Shown: in pieces, positions 46,156 to 57,506 of the stretch
Position numbering within the stretch: position 1 is the stretch's first letter
How the letters are laid out: each line of letters opens with the position of its first letter
NCBI RefSeq assembly: GCF_003171515.1
Contig: NC_089398.1
Span: forward strand, 372,001-436,000
From: Pyrenophora tritici-repentis
Lineage: Eukaryota; Ascomycota; Dothideomycetes; Pleosporales; Pleosporaceae
Direction: 5' to 3'
DNA: 64,000 nt
The notes under the pieces: model-generated
What the model saw: only the letters and a program-made list of their open reading frames with translations
What the model was told of the DNA's origin: nothing
Databases searched by the model: none
Program-made: the position numbers and the translations under genes

Positions 46156-47592
46156 CTACATGCGGGGAACGTTCACCATATCGATGAGGCCAATGAACTT
46201 AGCGTGCTCTTGTTTGTCGAGAGGCTTCGTAAGGCCGTCGGCGGGCATCTCTACGCCGGGGAGATAGTCGAGCTTGAGGTTGCCGTCTTTGTACTGCTGC
46301 TTTGTATACTTGAAGTACGCGTCGATGTGCTTTGTACGCTCGTGATGGCCGTCCTTGCGGATCATATTAAGCGCTGGCTGATTATCGGTGTACAGCTTGA
46401 AGGGCTTGAGGTCGTTACCGACGTATCCAACCTGAGAGAGTAGGCGTTGAAGCCAATTGATCTCTTTGGCAGCATACGTCATGGCAATATATTCTGATTC
46501 TGTGGAGGAGAGAGTAACGAGGCGCTGGCGGTACGATTTGTATGAGACGACGCCTCCAGCCATCTTGATGACGTAGCCGGAGGACGACTTGCGCTCGTTG
46601 TTGTCGCCATGGGCGGAGTCACTGTAGGCCTTAAGGCCTATCATGTGATCTGGGTCGTCCATATTAGCGTCTTTAAGGTCACCTTGGTACTTGATGCCGA
46701 GAGTTGCCGTGCCGTTGTAGTAGCGGAGCATGTGCTTTAGCAGTGACAGTTGCTCTAACGTAGGGTTGTTTGCAAAGCGTGCCATGAAGTTCACGTGCCA
46801 AGCTAGGTCACAGCGAATAATGGAGGTAGGATAGAGTAGCTTCGCGACGAGCGATTGGTACTGCTGTATAAGGTTGTTGTCGGCGATGTCATCACGCTTG
46901 ATGAGGGTGAGGGCCGACTTTGGGAGGGGGTTGTCTGCCTTTGGAGCGTTGGCGAGGTGATACTCATCGACAATGCGATCAACGTAGCTATCCATCGTCA
47001 TAGAGAGAGAGCGGTTGGGACGATCGCGGAGGATTCGAATTCCCAAGTAGAAACCAATTGGGCCAAGGTCACGAGCCTTGTATCGATTGAGGAGTTGTGA
47101 CTTAAGTGCCTTCATAGAGGTCACGTCACGTGTAATAAGGATAAGGTCGTCAACGTACACGACTATGATGGCCTTTGTTGTTGGGTTGACGAAGACGCAG
47201 GGATCTGCTTCGATGGGCTCGAAGCCGAGATCTTTGAGAGAGTCCTTGAGGTCGTTGTACCACAATAGGGCTGACTGACGGAGGCCGTACATGCCGCGGC
47301 GAAGGCGAACAATATTCCCAAAGCCAGTACAGCCTGCGGGCAGGCGAAGGAGGACAACGTCATCGTCGTCGAGGTGAGCGTTGAGGTAAGCAGTAATCAT
47401 GTCGATCTGCTCACACTCTAGATCGAAGTAAGCCACAAGGGCGAGGAGGATGCGGAGCGTAGAAGTTCGGACGACGTAGGAGTAAACCTCGCGGTACCAA
47501 ATTGATTCTTGTTGCTTGTTGCCGCAAGCCACCATGCGAGCCTTGTCTTTCACGTGATAGCCTTGAGCGTTGCCTTTATACGTCCACACCAT
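46156..47592 (-). pseudogene. Copia C reverse transcriptase and RNase H part of Pol
   Basis: The RT begins within a conserved block (MVWTYKGNAQGYHVKDKARM), so the ATG at 47590-47592 is internal to the domain and not a real start. The polymerase has EQIDMITAYLNAHLDDDD, the MYGLRQSALLWYNDL block and catalytic VVYVDDLILI. RNase H has KAYSDSAHGDN, TLSSTESEYIAMTYAAKEI and LYTDNQPALN. It ends in PADGLTKPL, the usual Copia C-terminus. It is intact apart from the missing link to the upstream ORF. Confidence 0.85.
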
Positions 47593-50500
47593 TGACCTGG
47601 GATGATCTCATACTTGGCAATCTCCTCTGCCGTAGCAGGGCGCCAAGTACCGTTGGCGATAAGAGCGTTGTACTCATCGTCCATTGCGAGTTGTAGATCA
47701 TCGCGGCGAGGATGTTTGAGAAACTGACGATAGTTGCGAGGCTCCGGTGGAAGTTCTGAAAGCTTTGAGCCGAGAGTGGGCTTGACGAGAGCCATGGCGA
47801 AGCAGCGATCAAAAGTAGATGAAGTGAAGAAAGCACGTGCCCGGCGATTGCGAGGGCCGTGTATGATATGAGCTGGGTTGAGGTCCGCGTTAATCTCATG
47901 TCGACGCGCTGCCTTGTTGTTACCACGGGTTGGAGGAGCTGGTGGAGCTTCATCATCATCCTCGAAACCATCAAAGCCATCTCCGCCATCAGCACGAGGT
48001 AGCTGATGATTGTCCAAATCGCCGCCATCACCATCTTGCGGAGGAGCGGGTGGAGTTGTAGCGGCGTCGGCGAGGCGGTTGATGAGAGGTTTAAATGGGA
48101 GCACCTTCGGTGATGGTGAAGGGCCGATGATGGGAGACAATGGAGGAGTGGAGGGTGAGTCGTAGCTATCAAACCGCACGGAGGCGGTGGTAACGATCTC
48201 ATCAGTCTCTGGGATCCACATCTGGTAGATGTTCTCGCCGATCATACCGACGAGGTGGCCCTTGTGAGCACGAGGTGCAAATTTGTCACCTTTGACGCGC
48301 TTCTGGGCGGGTATATGGGCGTATCCAACATGGCCGAAAGCGTGCATCTTGGCGACGTTTGGGACTGGGTTTGGGTAGCCTATAGAGCGATTCCAGGCCT
48401 CTAAAGGAGTGATCTTTCCTGGGAGGTTGCTGTTGGAGACGAGGTTGTGAATGCGGGCCATATATTTGGCTGCGTAGGGCCACAGCTTTATAGGAAGCTT
48501 GGCTGCAATAAGAGCTCCGCGAGTTCGATCCTCTGTGATACCGTTGGCGCGCTCTGCAATACCATTGCGAGTGGCATCATAAGGTGGTGACGTAACTACC
48601 TCGATGCCCACGCTATCGAAGTACTGCTTGTTGCTGGCGTTAATAAACTCGCGAGCGTTGTCGGTATGGATAGTGATGGTAAAGCCTTTGGCCTTCATAG
48701 CTTTGCACCAATTAATAAGCTGTTGGCCTAGTACAGCGCGGCTGTCTGATGTGAATAGCCACTGTCGGCGTGACTTGCCATCCGTGATAGGCATGAAGTA
48801 ACGCTCTCCATCTTTTCCAGGTATAGTGATGGGGCCGACGACATCGACATGGACCTTGCCAAGCGCTGTATTGGGTGGAGTTTGTTGAATTCGAGAGATA
48901 TTTCGCTTTGATTTGGAGAGGCCGCAGGGCTCGCAGTTGGTGACGGTAGAAGTAGTGAGCTTCATCCCATGTACAACTTTTGCAGTGTCCTTAATAGCGT
49001 CTATTCCAGCGTGTCCCATGATATGATGCCAGTCGGTGGCTGGCCGTGAGGATGAGGGCTCATCGGCAGAGCTTCGATAGCAAACAAGAGAGGCGTATGA
49101 GAGAGCGGCCGGCGCCTTGGAGGATTCTGTAACTACGAGAAAGTTGGGTATACCGTCGATCTCTGGTAAGTAAGCTAGCTCCTCATCTGAGGCAGTGTAC
49201 AATTTGTCCTTGCCCGAGTGATACCACACTCCCGCGCGCTTGAATGGAGCTTGGGAGATGACGTTGGTGGCGAAATCGGGGCAGTAGAGGACGTTTTGGA
49301 GTGAGATCTTCTCTGTTGTTCCGTCGGCTTTGACGACTTCAAGGCGTACAGTGCCAACGCCGGCGGCGGTGGTTGATCCGGTAGAGCCGTGTACGTCATT
49401 GTCGATTGGAGCGTATTCGTAAAATTTCGAGCGGTTATTGAAGACGTGCCGGTTAGCGGCAGTGTCGTAGCAGTACCGCTGTTGATAGTCGTGATTGGAG
49501 ACTGCCTTCTTGAGGAGAGTCGGAGAGACGAAGGTGGCGACTGTCACGTATGAGTGAGCATCGTACTGATCAGCATCGTCGTCGTTGCTGTTCTTGGCCA
49601 CTGTAACGTTTGTACGAGCTGCTGCAGCTGCGGCCTTCTTAGCGGCATTGTCTGCGGTGCGCTTCTTAACATTATCTGGGGTGAGAGAAGGGTGAAGTTT
49701 CCAGCAAAGCTCATTAGGTCCTGGGTGCTCTCGCTTGCAGTGATCGCACATTCCAACAGGCTGAGGAGTACGCTTCTGTTGGTTGTTATTGCGCGTCGGC
49801 AGAGACGAAGGAGTAGAAGTAGAGTTCTGGTTGCTGTTGTTGCCATTGCCGCGGCCATTTAGGCGTGTGAGAACGCGCTTCTCCTCCGCTTGTTTAGAGA
49901 CGGAGAGGAAAGTCTTCACGGGCTCATCTGGGGCATGGCGTAGGTGATCCTCGAGTGACGCGACGAGCGTGTCGATAGACCATGTATGGCCTTGGCGGAG
50001 GTCGTTATTGCGAGCTTCTACCCACTGTGGGAGTACACGAGCTAAGCCGTGAAGGAAGTGGATGATGAGCAGGTCTTCGATGTCGCGGTCGGCGGATGTA
50101 CCAGGTACTGCTGAAGGCTTCTTCCATCCAAGTGTGATGCCTTGTACCGTGATGTCATTAATTGTCTCGCGAAACTTTCCAATATAGCTGCGGACTGTGG
50201 GTTGGGTCTCAGCGCGGAGGTCGATGAAGGCAGTCCACGCGAGAGCAGCATTGGCGTAGTCACCGTTGCTGTTTAGGTCCTTGAGAGCCTTGTACATATC
50301 GTGGGCGGTGGGGCAAGTGCGCACCTGAGCTACGAGAGGCTTGTCAATGGATGAGAGTATGGTGTTTTGGAGTCGGGCATCTCGGGCGACCCATGAGTCA
50401 AGCGCAAGCTTGTCCTCTTTAAGTAGCTGTCGAGCCTCATTGTTGAACGGTCCTATAGTCTTGTTGAGTTTGCCGACACGGTCAAGCTCGGCTTGGATAA

Positions 50501-50723
50501 CGTCTGTTGAGGTGCCTAATGGATGAGTGATCGGGCGCTGCATGGCGGTAATGCGATATTTGTCGTCTGTAGCGTCAAATTCTGGGCGCGGAGCGCCATC
50601 TAGGACGGCTACAGCGCCATCGGCGGCTGCGTAATTGATGAGTTGTTTAATCCAGTCCTTCCAGTTTTTGCCGTCGGCTGCAAGGCGCGCTGTGACAGCT
50701 GTGGAGGAGGTGTAAGTTGCCAT
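47550..50723 (-). pseudogene. Copia C Gag, protease and integrase part of polyprotein
   Basis: First ATG at 50723 (MATYTSSTAV). Gag is followed by a zinc knuckle (CDHCKREHPGPNELCW). The protease-like motif is YDTAANRHVFNNRSKF, where the usual DTG/DSG reads DTA. Integrase shows WHHIMGHAG with C..C (CEPCGLSK), then HVDVVGPI, TIHTDNAREF and NGIAERANG for D,D,E. The frame runs into the RT start (IIPGQW) and then leaves it at about 47588-47596; a single missing base there explains the split from the downstream RT ORF. I cannot tell whether DTA is a mutation or normal in this family. Confidence 0.83.
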
Positions 50724-50955
50724 CGCGGCGGACGTCGAAGACCGTTCGGCTAGCGATTTTTGGCGGTGAGCAGCGAGGAGCTCGTCGTCGTCCAAGCGAT
50801 CGATGAGCTGCAAGTTGCGGGGTCGCGATTGCTAAAGTGGCGCGCGATTGCGACGTCACCGAGCTGTTTTGCGGGGAGGGTGATGATCGTGATGAGGCGC
50901 GCGGGTCGTCAAAATATCTAATAGAATTATCGTGAGCGACTACGGGAGCGGGTGA

Positions 50956-50967
50956 GGGCTCATAACC
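50956..50967 (-). promoter_or_regulatory. Primer-binding site matching initiator-Met half-tRNA
   Basis: The plus strand next to the LTR reads GGGCTCATAACC, which equals the anticodon stem-loop of fungal initiator tRNA-Met (CAT anticodon). The element RNA is therefore complementary to the 3' end of the 5' half of that tRNA, the priming mode established for Drosophila copia. Confidence 0.7.
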
Positions 50968-51139
50968 TGTCAAGCGTCAAGGTTGGGGAGAATCATCATG
51001 TCGTATTAGAGCTATCGGGAAGAGGTCTATATACGCAGTGGGAGGAGAGAAGGAGCTAGGCCGTAAAGGTACTAGCGGGTAAATAGGTGGCTGCCTGGTT
51101 GCCCAAAGAGGAGCCAAGGGATAAGCCCTATGGCCGACA
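50968..51139 (-). repeat. Copia C 5' LTR
   Basis: Partner of 45895-46066. The leader directly inside it carries the primer-binding site (50956-50967). Confidence 0.93.
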
Positions 51140-51701
51140 ATGTGCTTCTTCGGACTTTGTAGTAACAACGAATTTCTTGCGATTAACCTAAAAAGCCGAC
51201 AACCAGAATTCAATGTGGTGCTCCCCGCCTGTATGGCTCTTCCAGGCTTCTTCTATCTTTTCCTAAAAACATTAGCTGATATCTGTACCTACTACGTACT
51301 TTCTGAACCGATGTGCGAGGCTGAATGTAGGAGAAAAAAAAGCTTACAACCTCTCTACATGTGAGAGCAAACGGGGTGAAAGGGTATAAATTCTCTTCCC
51401 TCCGATTACCCCCCCCCCCTTCTGCTCTCCTCTACTATACCAAAAGCCTACTCTACTATTTCTAAAATAAGGCATTCTGACCAGATGTGTGCTCTCCTGC
51501 TGGTTTTGTCGTCTAAATTTACTTCTAGCCATAACCACGTCCTTTTGTGAGTTGCGGAACAGCGTAAACATACTCTTCTGTCTCAAAATTCTGCTATATA
51601 CAAGAATAATGTGCCTTTTCCGGTTACATTGTTTGTGAACTACCACGCAATAACTTTATGGGTTGTGGGGAAAGACGACCACGTTGGAAAATAAGGGCTC
51701 G
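51140..51701. repeat. Array flank between Copia C and Copia B
   Basis: Sequence after the ATGTG duplication keeps elements of the array style (CTTCTATCTTTTCCTAAAA, ATTTCTAAAATAAGG, T/C-rich tracts) and includes the C11 run. It ends at the Copia B target site GCTCG (51697-51701). It is probably continuous with the block left of Copia C. Confidence 0.5.
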
Positions 51702-51898
51702 TGTTGGAAGGCCTTGTACGATCGTACGGTGAATAACAGTAGCTAAGGTAATCTTGTGTATTGGTATTCTGGTGTATGATGATTCTACGAATGTGGGGGC
51801 TACGAAGGTATACATAGCGTTGGGTCCGAGTTGGGCCGAAGTAGGATCGAGGCGGTACATTGGGCCTTATTAGGCGACACACCGTGTGTATGCCGACA
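51702..51898 (-). repeat. Copia B 3' LTR
   Basis: 197-bp LTR, same sequence as the three other copies in the window. Confidence 0.93.
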
Positions 51899-51992
51899 CT
51901 GGCAATCTTTTCTTATTGTAACGACTGATGTAAGGAAAAACGGGTCTTCTAAAAAGGGCACAATGAGAGGGATTCCAAATAGGCATATGTGC

Positions 51993-54900
51993 CTACTCCG
52001 TAGGTCGCTGCACAGATCCCTCTACTCGGATTGACAGCTTGTTGCTTTCGATGAAACGTTCTAACGCGCGATTTGGTGTTGCTTTCGTGAATGCGTCCGC
52101 GGGGTTGTCCTCTCCGTTGATCCAGCGGATCTCAGTGATCTCGCGACGCTCGTATGACTGCCGAAGCGCCATGATGTCGATCATCAGTCGCTTCTCAGCA
52201 GTTGTTCCGAGTTTGACGAGGCATTCATACAAGGAGTATGAATCCGTACACACAATAAGTGGGATCGGTGGTAGACCTAGGCGTCCTGTAATTATCTTGA
52301 GGGTTGTTAGGATAGCGATAGCGATGTCGACACCGCTAACCATGCCGTACGTTTCTGAGGCAAGAACGCTCCGGGTAACGCGTTTGCATTTGGTCGAACT
52401 CCAATGGATTACGTTACCACGAATATCAAACGTGCTGTCTTGTCGACTCGACTCATTCGCAAGGATAAGTAGGTACCCTAGCTGTGAGCTAAGGTCTTGG
52501 TTGTTCGCGAAGGATCCGTCTGTGAACACTACCAGCTTTGCTGTAGCGAGGTCGAGAGGGACGTATCGCAGGCCTCGTTGTATGCTCTCAGATTGCCACT
52601 GCAGCCGGCGGTTAAGCTTCACGTATTCTGTGTCCTTAGGTTGTTGTATTTGCGCAGCCGCGGAAAGATCGAACGATGCTTCAGGTTGGCATATCGACGC
52701 AATGTACGCGCCACGCGCGCGCTGCTCCATGTACTTCTGTGCTCGGTTTGCTGCCTTCGGATCAATGATTTCGATCTTGGCACCTTGTCCCTTCTGCGTA
52801 AGTAGAATCGTGTCTCCGCGCAACGTTAGAGTACATCCGTTGAACTCGAGTGATACTTCTTTGGACAGTCTCTCCTTGGGCTTAGCTCGAAAATTGGCTT
52901 TCTGGAGCGCAGCGTCTTCTGCACCAGAGAATGCAGGCGTCCCAATCGCGAGAGTATCGTCTGTCTGCAGGCCCACTATTCCAAACGCTTCCCGTCTCCC
53001 GTTCGTGATCAGGAGGCACGGGTCATACGTTGATGTAGCCATGTCGAGCTCCTTGCAGCGGTGTCCTTGGTACGTAGCAAACCAGTGGACTCCTGCTTCC
53101 GCGATTCCATAGAGTGGCTTGATTACGCGAATAATTGTTCCCTTGGGATACTTTGTTATAAGCTCCTTTGGGAGGTGCGCTAAAACCGTGCGGAATAGCT
53201 CTGTTTGTGCCTGTGGGTACGCTTGCGTGATATCTCGTAGTTCCACAACCATGCCCTCATCGAGTAATGCAGGCGCTAGGGCTAGAATCAGGCGCTGGCT
53301 GGCTCGTTGGATGGTTGGCGACTGCGTCAGGATCTCGTGTTTGCCCTCGTCATTGTAACCTTGAACAACGAGGCGTGATTTCTCGTACGGGACCATGGTC
53401 TTGCCTTTGACTTCGCGGACCATGCGCGATTTGAAGATACGATACCCGCCGTGTAGAGTTGGATCAAACAGCTCAAAACTGAATACTCCACGGCCGACGA
53501 GGTCGTCGATCTCCTTCTGATCGGATGCTTCGAATGGAGCGCCCGGGACGTTAATCACGCCGTCATTGCGTAGCTTGACGGCCAGGGCGTAATCGTCCTC
53601 CTCCTTCTTCGACAGGTACTGCACCTTGGGCTTGTTCTTTGATCCAGGTGGGCGGCCCCGCTTGCGCGGCTGAGCCGCTTGGTTGGCTTCCGCCGGTGGT
53701 ACCGGTAGTGGCGGTTCATCAGCAATCGCTTCGTCTGTGGTCGGAGATCCACCTGTGCCTTGATCTGCGCCGTCTATCGCTGTAGTCAGATCGCGATAGT
53801 ACGGTTTTACGACAGTGGATCGGAACGTCGTTGGGCCGTTGATCATGTCTACAGTAACATCGTGGTCCTTCATATCGATGACTCTATACGGCCCTTGCCA
53901 TCCATTCTTCTCGCGCCATACCATCACCTCACTCTGAAGAGGCAGTGACAGTACCCCGTCTGTAGTAGGCCCATTCCTGGTACCAAGTGCGTTGCTCACC
54001 GCATGTTCCGCTGAGGCCTTCCGCAGCGCCCTCATCGCTTTCTGGATTGCCTCCGCGCGATGGGTTATCGAGGGAGATGGTGGTGAATCCATGGATATCC
54101 GGGGGTATGCACCGAAGACGAGCAGCGTGGGTACGAGCCCGTCTGGGCCTGCGGTGTCGTTGACGGCCTTGACTGCCATCTGCAACACTGCGGCGTCGCT
54201 GGTGCCAGTGTCAAGCTCTGTCCTCAGGATCTCGTACGCGCGTCTGAGCGGTGCGTGGTATCTTTCTACCTTGCCGATAGACCAATGGGCCTCGGTTGGC
54301 ACTTGTTTACATGTGATTCCCATGATCTTCGCCTCTGATCTGAATTCGACTGACGCGAAGTTGGTGCCGGCGTCGTGGGTGACGATATCTGGCGGCCCTT
54401 GGTATGTATCAATCCAGAGCAGGCGGAGTGCTTCCCAGGTGTCTTTCGCGCTCATAGACGGTAGAAATCGCGCGCCGTTGAATGTTGTAGCCGAATCGAT
54501 CACGTGAAGCACTGGTTTCCCACTCAGATACATCACATCTACGAGGATCTCGAAGTTGAATTCCCGATCATCTTTCAGCCTAAACTTGAATCGGCGCGGC
54601 GCTGGATCATGCGCTTGGCAGTGATGGCAGAACGTTTGGATCTCTCGGAGCAGCCGTTCATCCACGTCCTCGTGTCCTGCGCGTTTGAGCAATCGTATCA
54701 GCCGTTCGACGGCTGGATGCCCGAACCTCCGGTGTAAGCGTCGGAGCTCAGTCTCCGTAAGGAATACGCGCGCGCGCTCTGCCTTGCTTAGGTGGAACCA
54801 CGGGTGTCCCCATTTGCGAATCACTGGAAAGGTAGCTTTTCCTTGTACCAGCTGGTCCGTAGTATTGTTGAAGTACACGTGGAGCCGGTCCATGTCTTTC

Positions 54901-57143
54901 AGACAGAGGAGAAACGGGGTGGGTGCGTTCAAGACCTCAAATTTGATCTTTCCAATCTGTGTCGATACATGTGCGGTTCCAATCGAAGTAGTGACGCTTC
55001 CTTTGCCAAATTGCACAGATGCGTTTCCAGCAGTAGACGTATCTAGAGTTACGGTGGGGTCCTCAGTTTGGAGCGCCCAGAACTGCTCCTTTCCGGCTGT
55101 CGATACATTTGAGGCACCAGTGTCAGGAAGAATGCCTTGGTACGTGATTCGCGAGTATCGATCCTCGATAAGGAACTGCGTTGCGGGCGTAATAGGCTCC
55201 TTGCACCTGTAGACGTCTTCTCCAGTCACGTGGTGCAAAAAGGCCTGATCTGTGAGGTACTTAACTGCCAATCTTTGGTCCTCATCATCTTCGTCTTGCT
55301 CCTCTAGGAAGAACTGGTCGACTTCTTCCCCCTCGTACGCGACGAGAAATGTGCTAAACTCCATTTGCTCTCCCGTAATCGCGCAGTGTGTGATGTACTG
55401 CGCTTTTGAGCGTTTTCTTTCTTCAAGCGTGTGGTTTGTGGACCAACAGCCTGTCTTGCCGCAGACGTAACATTTCTTGTCGATTTGTGTGTTGACTCCA
55501 GAGCGGTGCTGAAGCCCACCGCGTCCGCGGGTGAATCCGCTGCGTCCACCGCGAGGGTTGTAATTCCCTCGCAATCTTCCAGAGCTGTTGTTGTTGTACC
55601 GACGATCCAAGTAGTACTGGCTATCCGTATCCGCCTCAGTGAAGTTGACGGAGACGGTCATGGCGAGTGAGTTTTCGATTGACGATCGCAGATCTCCAAA
55701 CAGAACCTCGCATTCTAGAGACGGCTTGTAGAGTGCCATCTCGAGCTCCTTCACGCCTCGGCATGCTGTGATTACAGTCGTTCGGAGCGCGTATTCTCCC
55801 ATGTACTGCTGTCCAAGTGCTCTTTGACACAATTGGAGCTTGTCCAGCATGATGTCAAGGACCTCGTGGAGGTTCTTTTCGGGGTTCTCCCTGCGGACTT
55901 TGACAAACGATGTCGTCGTCCAGTCCGCGTAGTAATGGCCGTGGTTGACGTCTGTGTCGAAGTGGTTCTTGAGCTTTGTGTAGGCAGTCAAGAACGTATC
56001 CATCCGCTGATCGACGAAGTGGAGGTAATACTCCTCTGCGCGGCCGTCGAGAATCCGTGGAAAGACTGCATGGAACTGCCCTGGCTCGATGTCTGCGTGA
56101 TAACAGATGCTGTAGAAGATCTTCAATTTATCGTCTAGGAGGTCGTACGGCTTTCCCGTATACTTTTTGTCTCGGTCCCACATTTTCACGAAGACATTGA
56201 TCGTCTTAGGATCCAGTTTCTCATTGCCAAACTCGATTGGTGGAACTGCCTTGTACGGGTCTGTTTCACCAGAGGGCACAATTGGGGGAACGCTCAGTCC
56301 CTTCGGACGTTGCGGGTATGCTGGTGTATACTCGCGGAATCGGTCGAAGTTGTTGTAGGTGAGGGGAGGTTGCTGACTTTGGACGCGCTGATAGGCTGGC
56401 TGCGGTGCGGATTCAGTTGTCTCTACAGGCTGGCTTCGGATTGGTTGGTTTTGGGCTTTCTCAATCGTTTTTGCTAGCTGGTCCTGAATCTGTTGTTCTT
56501 CCTCAACGGTCTCCTGTCGTCCTTGCACACGGGCGTGGGTCTGGTCTTGATCGCGGGTTTGCCGACTGTCTACGTCTCGGCCTCTTGTCCTTACAGGCGT
56601 TTGGGTTCGGCTCTGGGCCTGGCTTGATAATCTCCTGTCTGTGGACTGTACTGATCCTTCACTGCGTTGTTGCCGTAGTGCCCGCTCTTGCAACATGTGC
56701 GCAGCTGATCGTGTGTCAAACACAGCCGACTGGAATACGTCCTGAGGCCATTCTAGGTACTCCTCCATGCGTAATAACCTAGCTAGAGACTCACTAGGTG
56801 CCATATTAATACGGCCAGTATACACTCCCTTAAAGCGGAGGATCCGCTTTAGTTCCTTTGTGTATATTGGCTGGGCACGTAGGAACATTGCCTCTGTCCA
56901 TCCTTCAAAGTCCTGACGGAACTCCCAAAAGAGTTCTTCATCTGCTGTTGGTCGATCTGTATAGTCCGCAATCGCACGCGCAATGTACGTTGTTGCTGTA
57001 GTAATCCCTACCTCATCGTCTGGAGCTTCAACGTTGTCCTCCCAAATCTCTGGATAGATGTGATGCCATTCTCTTGGTTTTATGTTTGTGGTCCCTAGTA
57101 GCGCCTCTAGTGTGGGTACCACTCTTCTACTACTGCTCGCCAT
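51993..57143 (-). CDS. Copia B Gag-Pol polyprotein (1716 aa)
   Basis: The start is the first ATG in frame (57143); the open frame extends upstream but without ATG. Approximate residues: Gln-rich Gag 1-550; zinc knuckle CYVCGKTGCWSTNH about 558-571 (one spacing differs from CCHC); protease DTGAS about 674; integrase zinc finger His about 804/809 with Cys about 839/842; catalytic D about 869, D about 924, E about 960; AT-hook RKRGRPPG about 1159-1166; RT with LVVQGYND and LQTDDTLAIG, the catalytic pair as TDD at about 1394-1396; RNase H starting VVFTDGSF about 1540 and ending GEDNPADAFTKA. Gag and Pol share one frame, so no frameshift is needed. The AT-hook between integrase and RT could help chromatin targeting; this is inference. 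Confidence 0.92.
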   Translation of the reverse strand: MASSSRRVVPTLEALLGTTNIKPREWHHIYPEIWEDNVEAPDDEVGITTATTYIARAIADYTDRPTADEELFWEFRQDFEGWTEAMFLRAQPIYTKELKRILRFKGVYTGRINMAPSESLARLLRMEEYLEWPQDVFQSAVFDTRSAAHMLQERALRQQRSEGSVQSTDRRLSSQAQSRTQTPVRTRGRDVDSRQTRDQDQTHARVQGRQETVEEEQQIQDQLAKTIEKAQNQPIRSQPVETTESAPQPAYQRVQSQQPPLTYNNFDRFREYTPAYPQRPKGLSVPPIVPSGETDPYKAVPPIEFGNEKLDPKTINVFVKMWDRDKKYTGKPYDLLDDKLKIFYSICYHADIEPGQFHAVFPRILDGRAEEYYLHFVDQRMDTFLTAYTKLKNHFDTDVNHGHYYADWTTTSFVKVRRENPEKNLHEVLDIMLDKLQLCQRALGQQYMGEYALRTTVITACRGVKELEMALYKPSLECEVLFGDLRSSIENSLAMTVSVNFTEADTDSQYYLDRRYNNNSSGRLRGNYNPRGGRSGFTRGRGGLQHRSGVNTQIDKKCYVCGKTGCWSTNHTLEERKRSKAQYITHCAITGEQMEFSTFLVAYEGEEVDQFFLEEQDEDDEDQRLAVKYLTDQAFLHHVTGEDVYRCKEPITPATQFLIEDRYSRITYQGILPDTGASNVSTAGKEQFWALQTEDPTVTLDTSTAGNASVQFGKGSVTTSIGTAHVSTQIGKIKFEVLNAPTPFLLCLKDMDRLHVYFNNTTDQLVQGKATFPVIRKWGHPWFHLSKAERARVFLTETELRRLHRRFGHPAVERLIRLLKRAGHEDVDERLLREIQTFCHHCQAHDPAPRRFKFRLKDDREFNFEILVDVMYLSGKPVLHVIDSATTFNGARFLPSMSAKDTWEALRLLWIDTYQGPPDIVTHDAGTNFASVEFRSEAKIMGITCKQVPTEAHWSIGKVERYHAPLRRAYEILRTELDTGTSDAAVLQMAVKAVNDTAGPDGLVPTLLVFGAYPRISMDSPPSPSITHRAEAIQKAMRALRKASAEHAVSNALGTRNGPTTDGVLSLPLQSEVMVWREKNGWQGPYRVIDMKDHDVTVDMINGPTTFRSTVVKPYYRDLTTAIDGADQGTGGSPTTDEAIADEPPLPVPPAEANQAAQPRKRGRPPGSKNKPKVQYLSKKEEDDYALAVKLRNDGVINVPGAPFEASDQKEIDDLVGRGVFSFELFDPTLHGGYRIFKSRMVREVKGKTMVPYEKSRLVVQGYNDEGKHEILTQSPTIQRASQRLILALAPALLDEGMVVELRDITQAYPQAQTELFRTVLAHLPKELITKYPKGTIIRVIKPLYGIAEAGVHWFATYQGHRCKELDMATSTYDPCLLITNGRREAFGIVGLQTDDTLAIGTPAFSGAEDAALQKANFRAKPKERLSKEVSLEFNGCTLTLRGDTILLTQKGQGAKIEIIDPKAANRAQKYMEQRARGAYIASICQPEASFDLSAAAQIQQPKDTEYVKLNRRLQWQSESIQRGLRYVPLDLATAKLVVFTDGSFANNQDLSSQLGYLLILANESSRQDSTFDIRGNVIHWSSTKCKRVTRSVLASETYGMVSGVDIAIAILTTLKIITGRLGLPPIPLIVCTDSYSLYECLVKLGTTAEKRLMIDIMALRQSYERREITEIRWINGEDNPADAFTKATPNRALERFIESNKLSIRVEGSVQRPTE

Positions 57144-57506
57144 TCCTACTGCCGGTGTCCTGGCTACCGGTGCTCTTTCCGATGATGTTCTCTCTCCTGC
57201 TATTGTGTTCTTGTTGACGCTTGTTGCGCTAGCTGCGTTCGCTAGAGATGCGTCGGTGGTCGTGGGTTGTACACGGGTCAAATCTCAACCGGTCGGTTGG
57301 CGCGTGTATAGACGGCGTCTTGGAACGCTTCTGATACGGCTGTAACGGTCGGTCGCTAGCCACGAACGACGCCTGATATAGCTAACAGTGAGCTTAGCAT
57401 AGATAACTCCGCCTTGCTGATATAGGCAATCTAGGGAACGCGCGGGGTAAAGAATCTATCTCTTCTTAACCTAACTGTCTGTGACTGCCGTGCAATCACT
57501 GATCAG

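Larger units (their letters stand above)
45895..51139 (-). mobile_element. Ty1/Copia LTR retrotransposon C
   Basis: 5245-bp minus-strand element with 172-bp LTRs that appear identical and the target duplication ATGTG (45890-45894 and 51140-51144). It is inserted in or at the edge of the diverged repeat array. It belongs to a different family from A and B: the RT has the classical YVDD, there is no AT-hook, and the primer site is the initiator-Met half-tRNA type. One frameshift separates the integrase-side ORF from the RT-RNase H ORF. A G-rich tract (complement CCGGGGGGTG) sits just before the 3' LTR as plus-strand primer. Confidence 0.95.
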
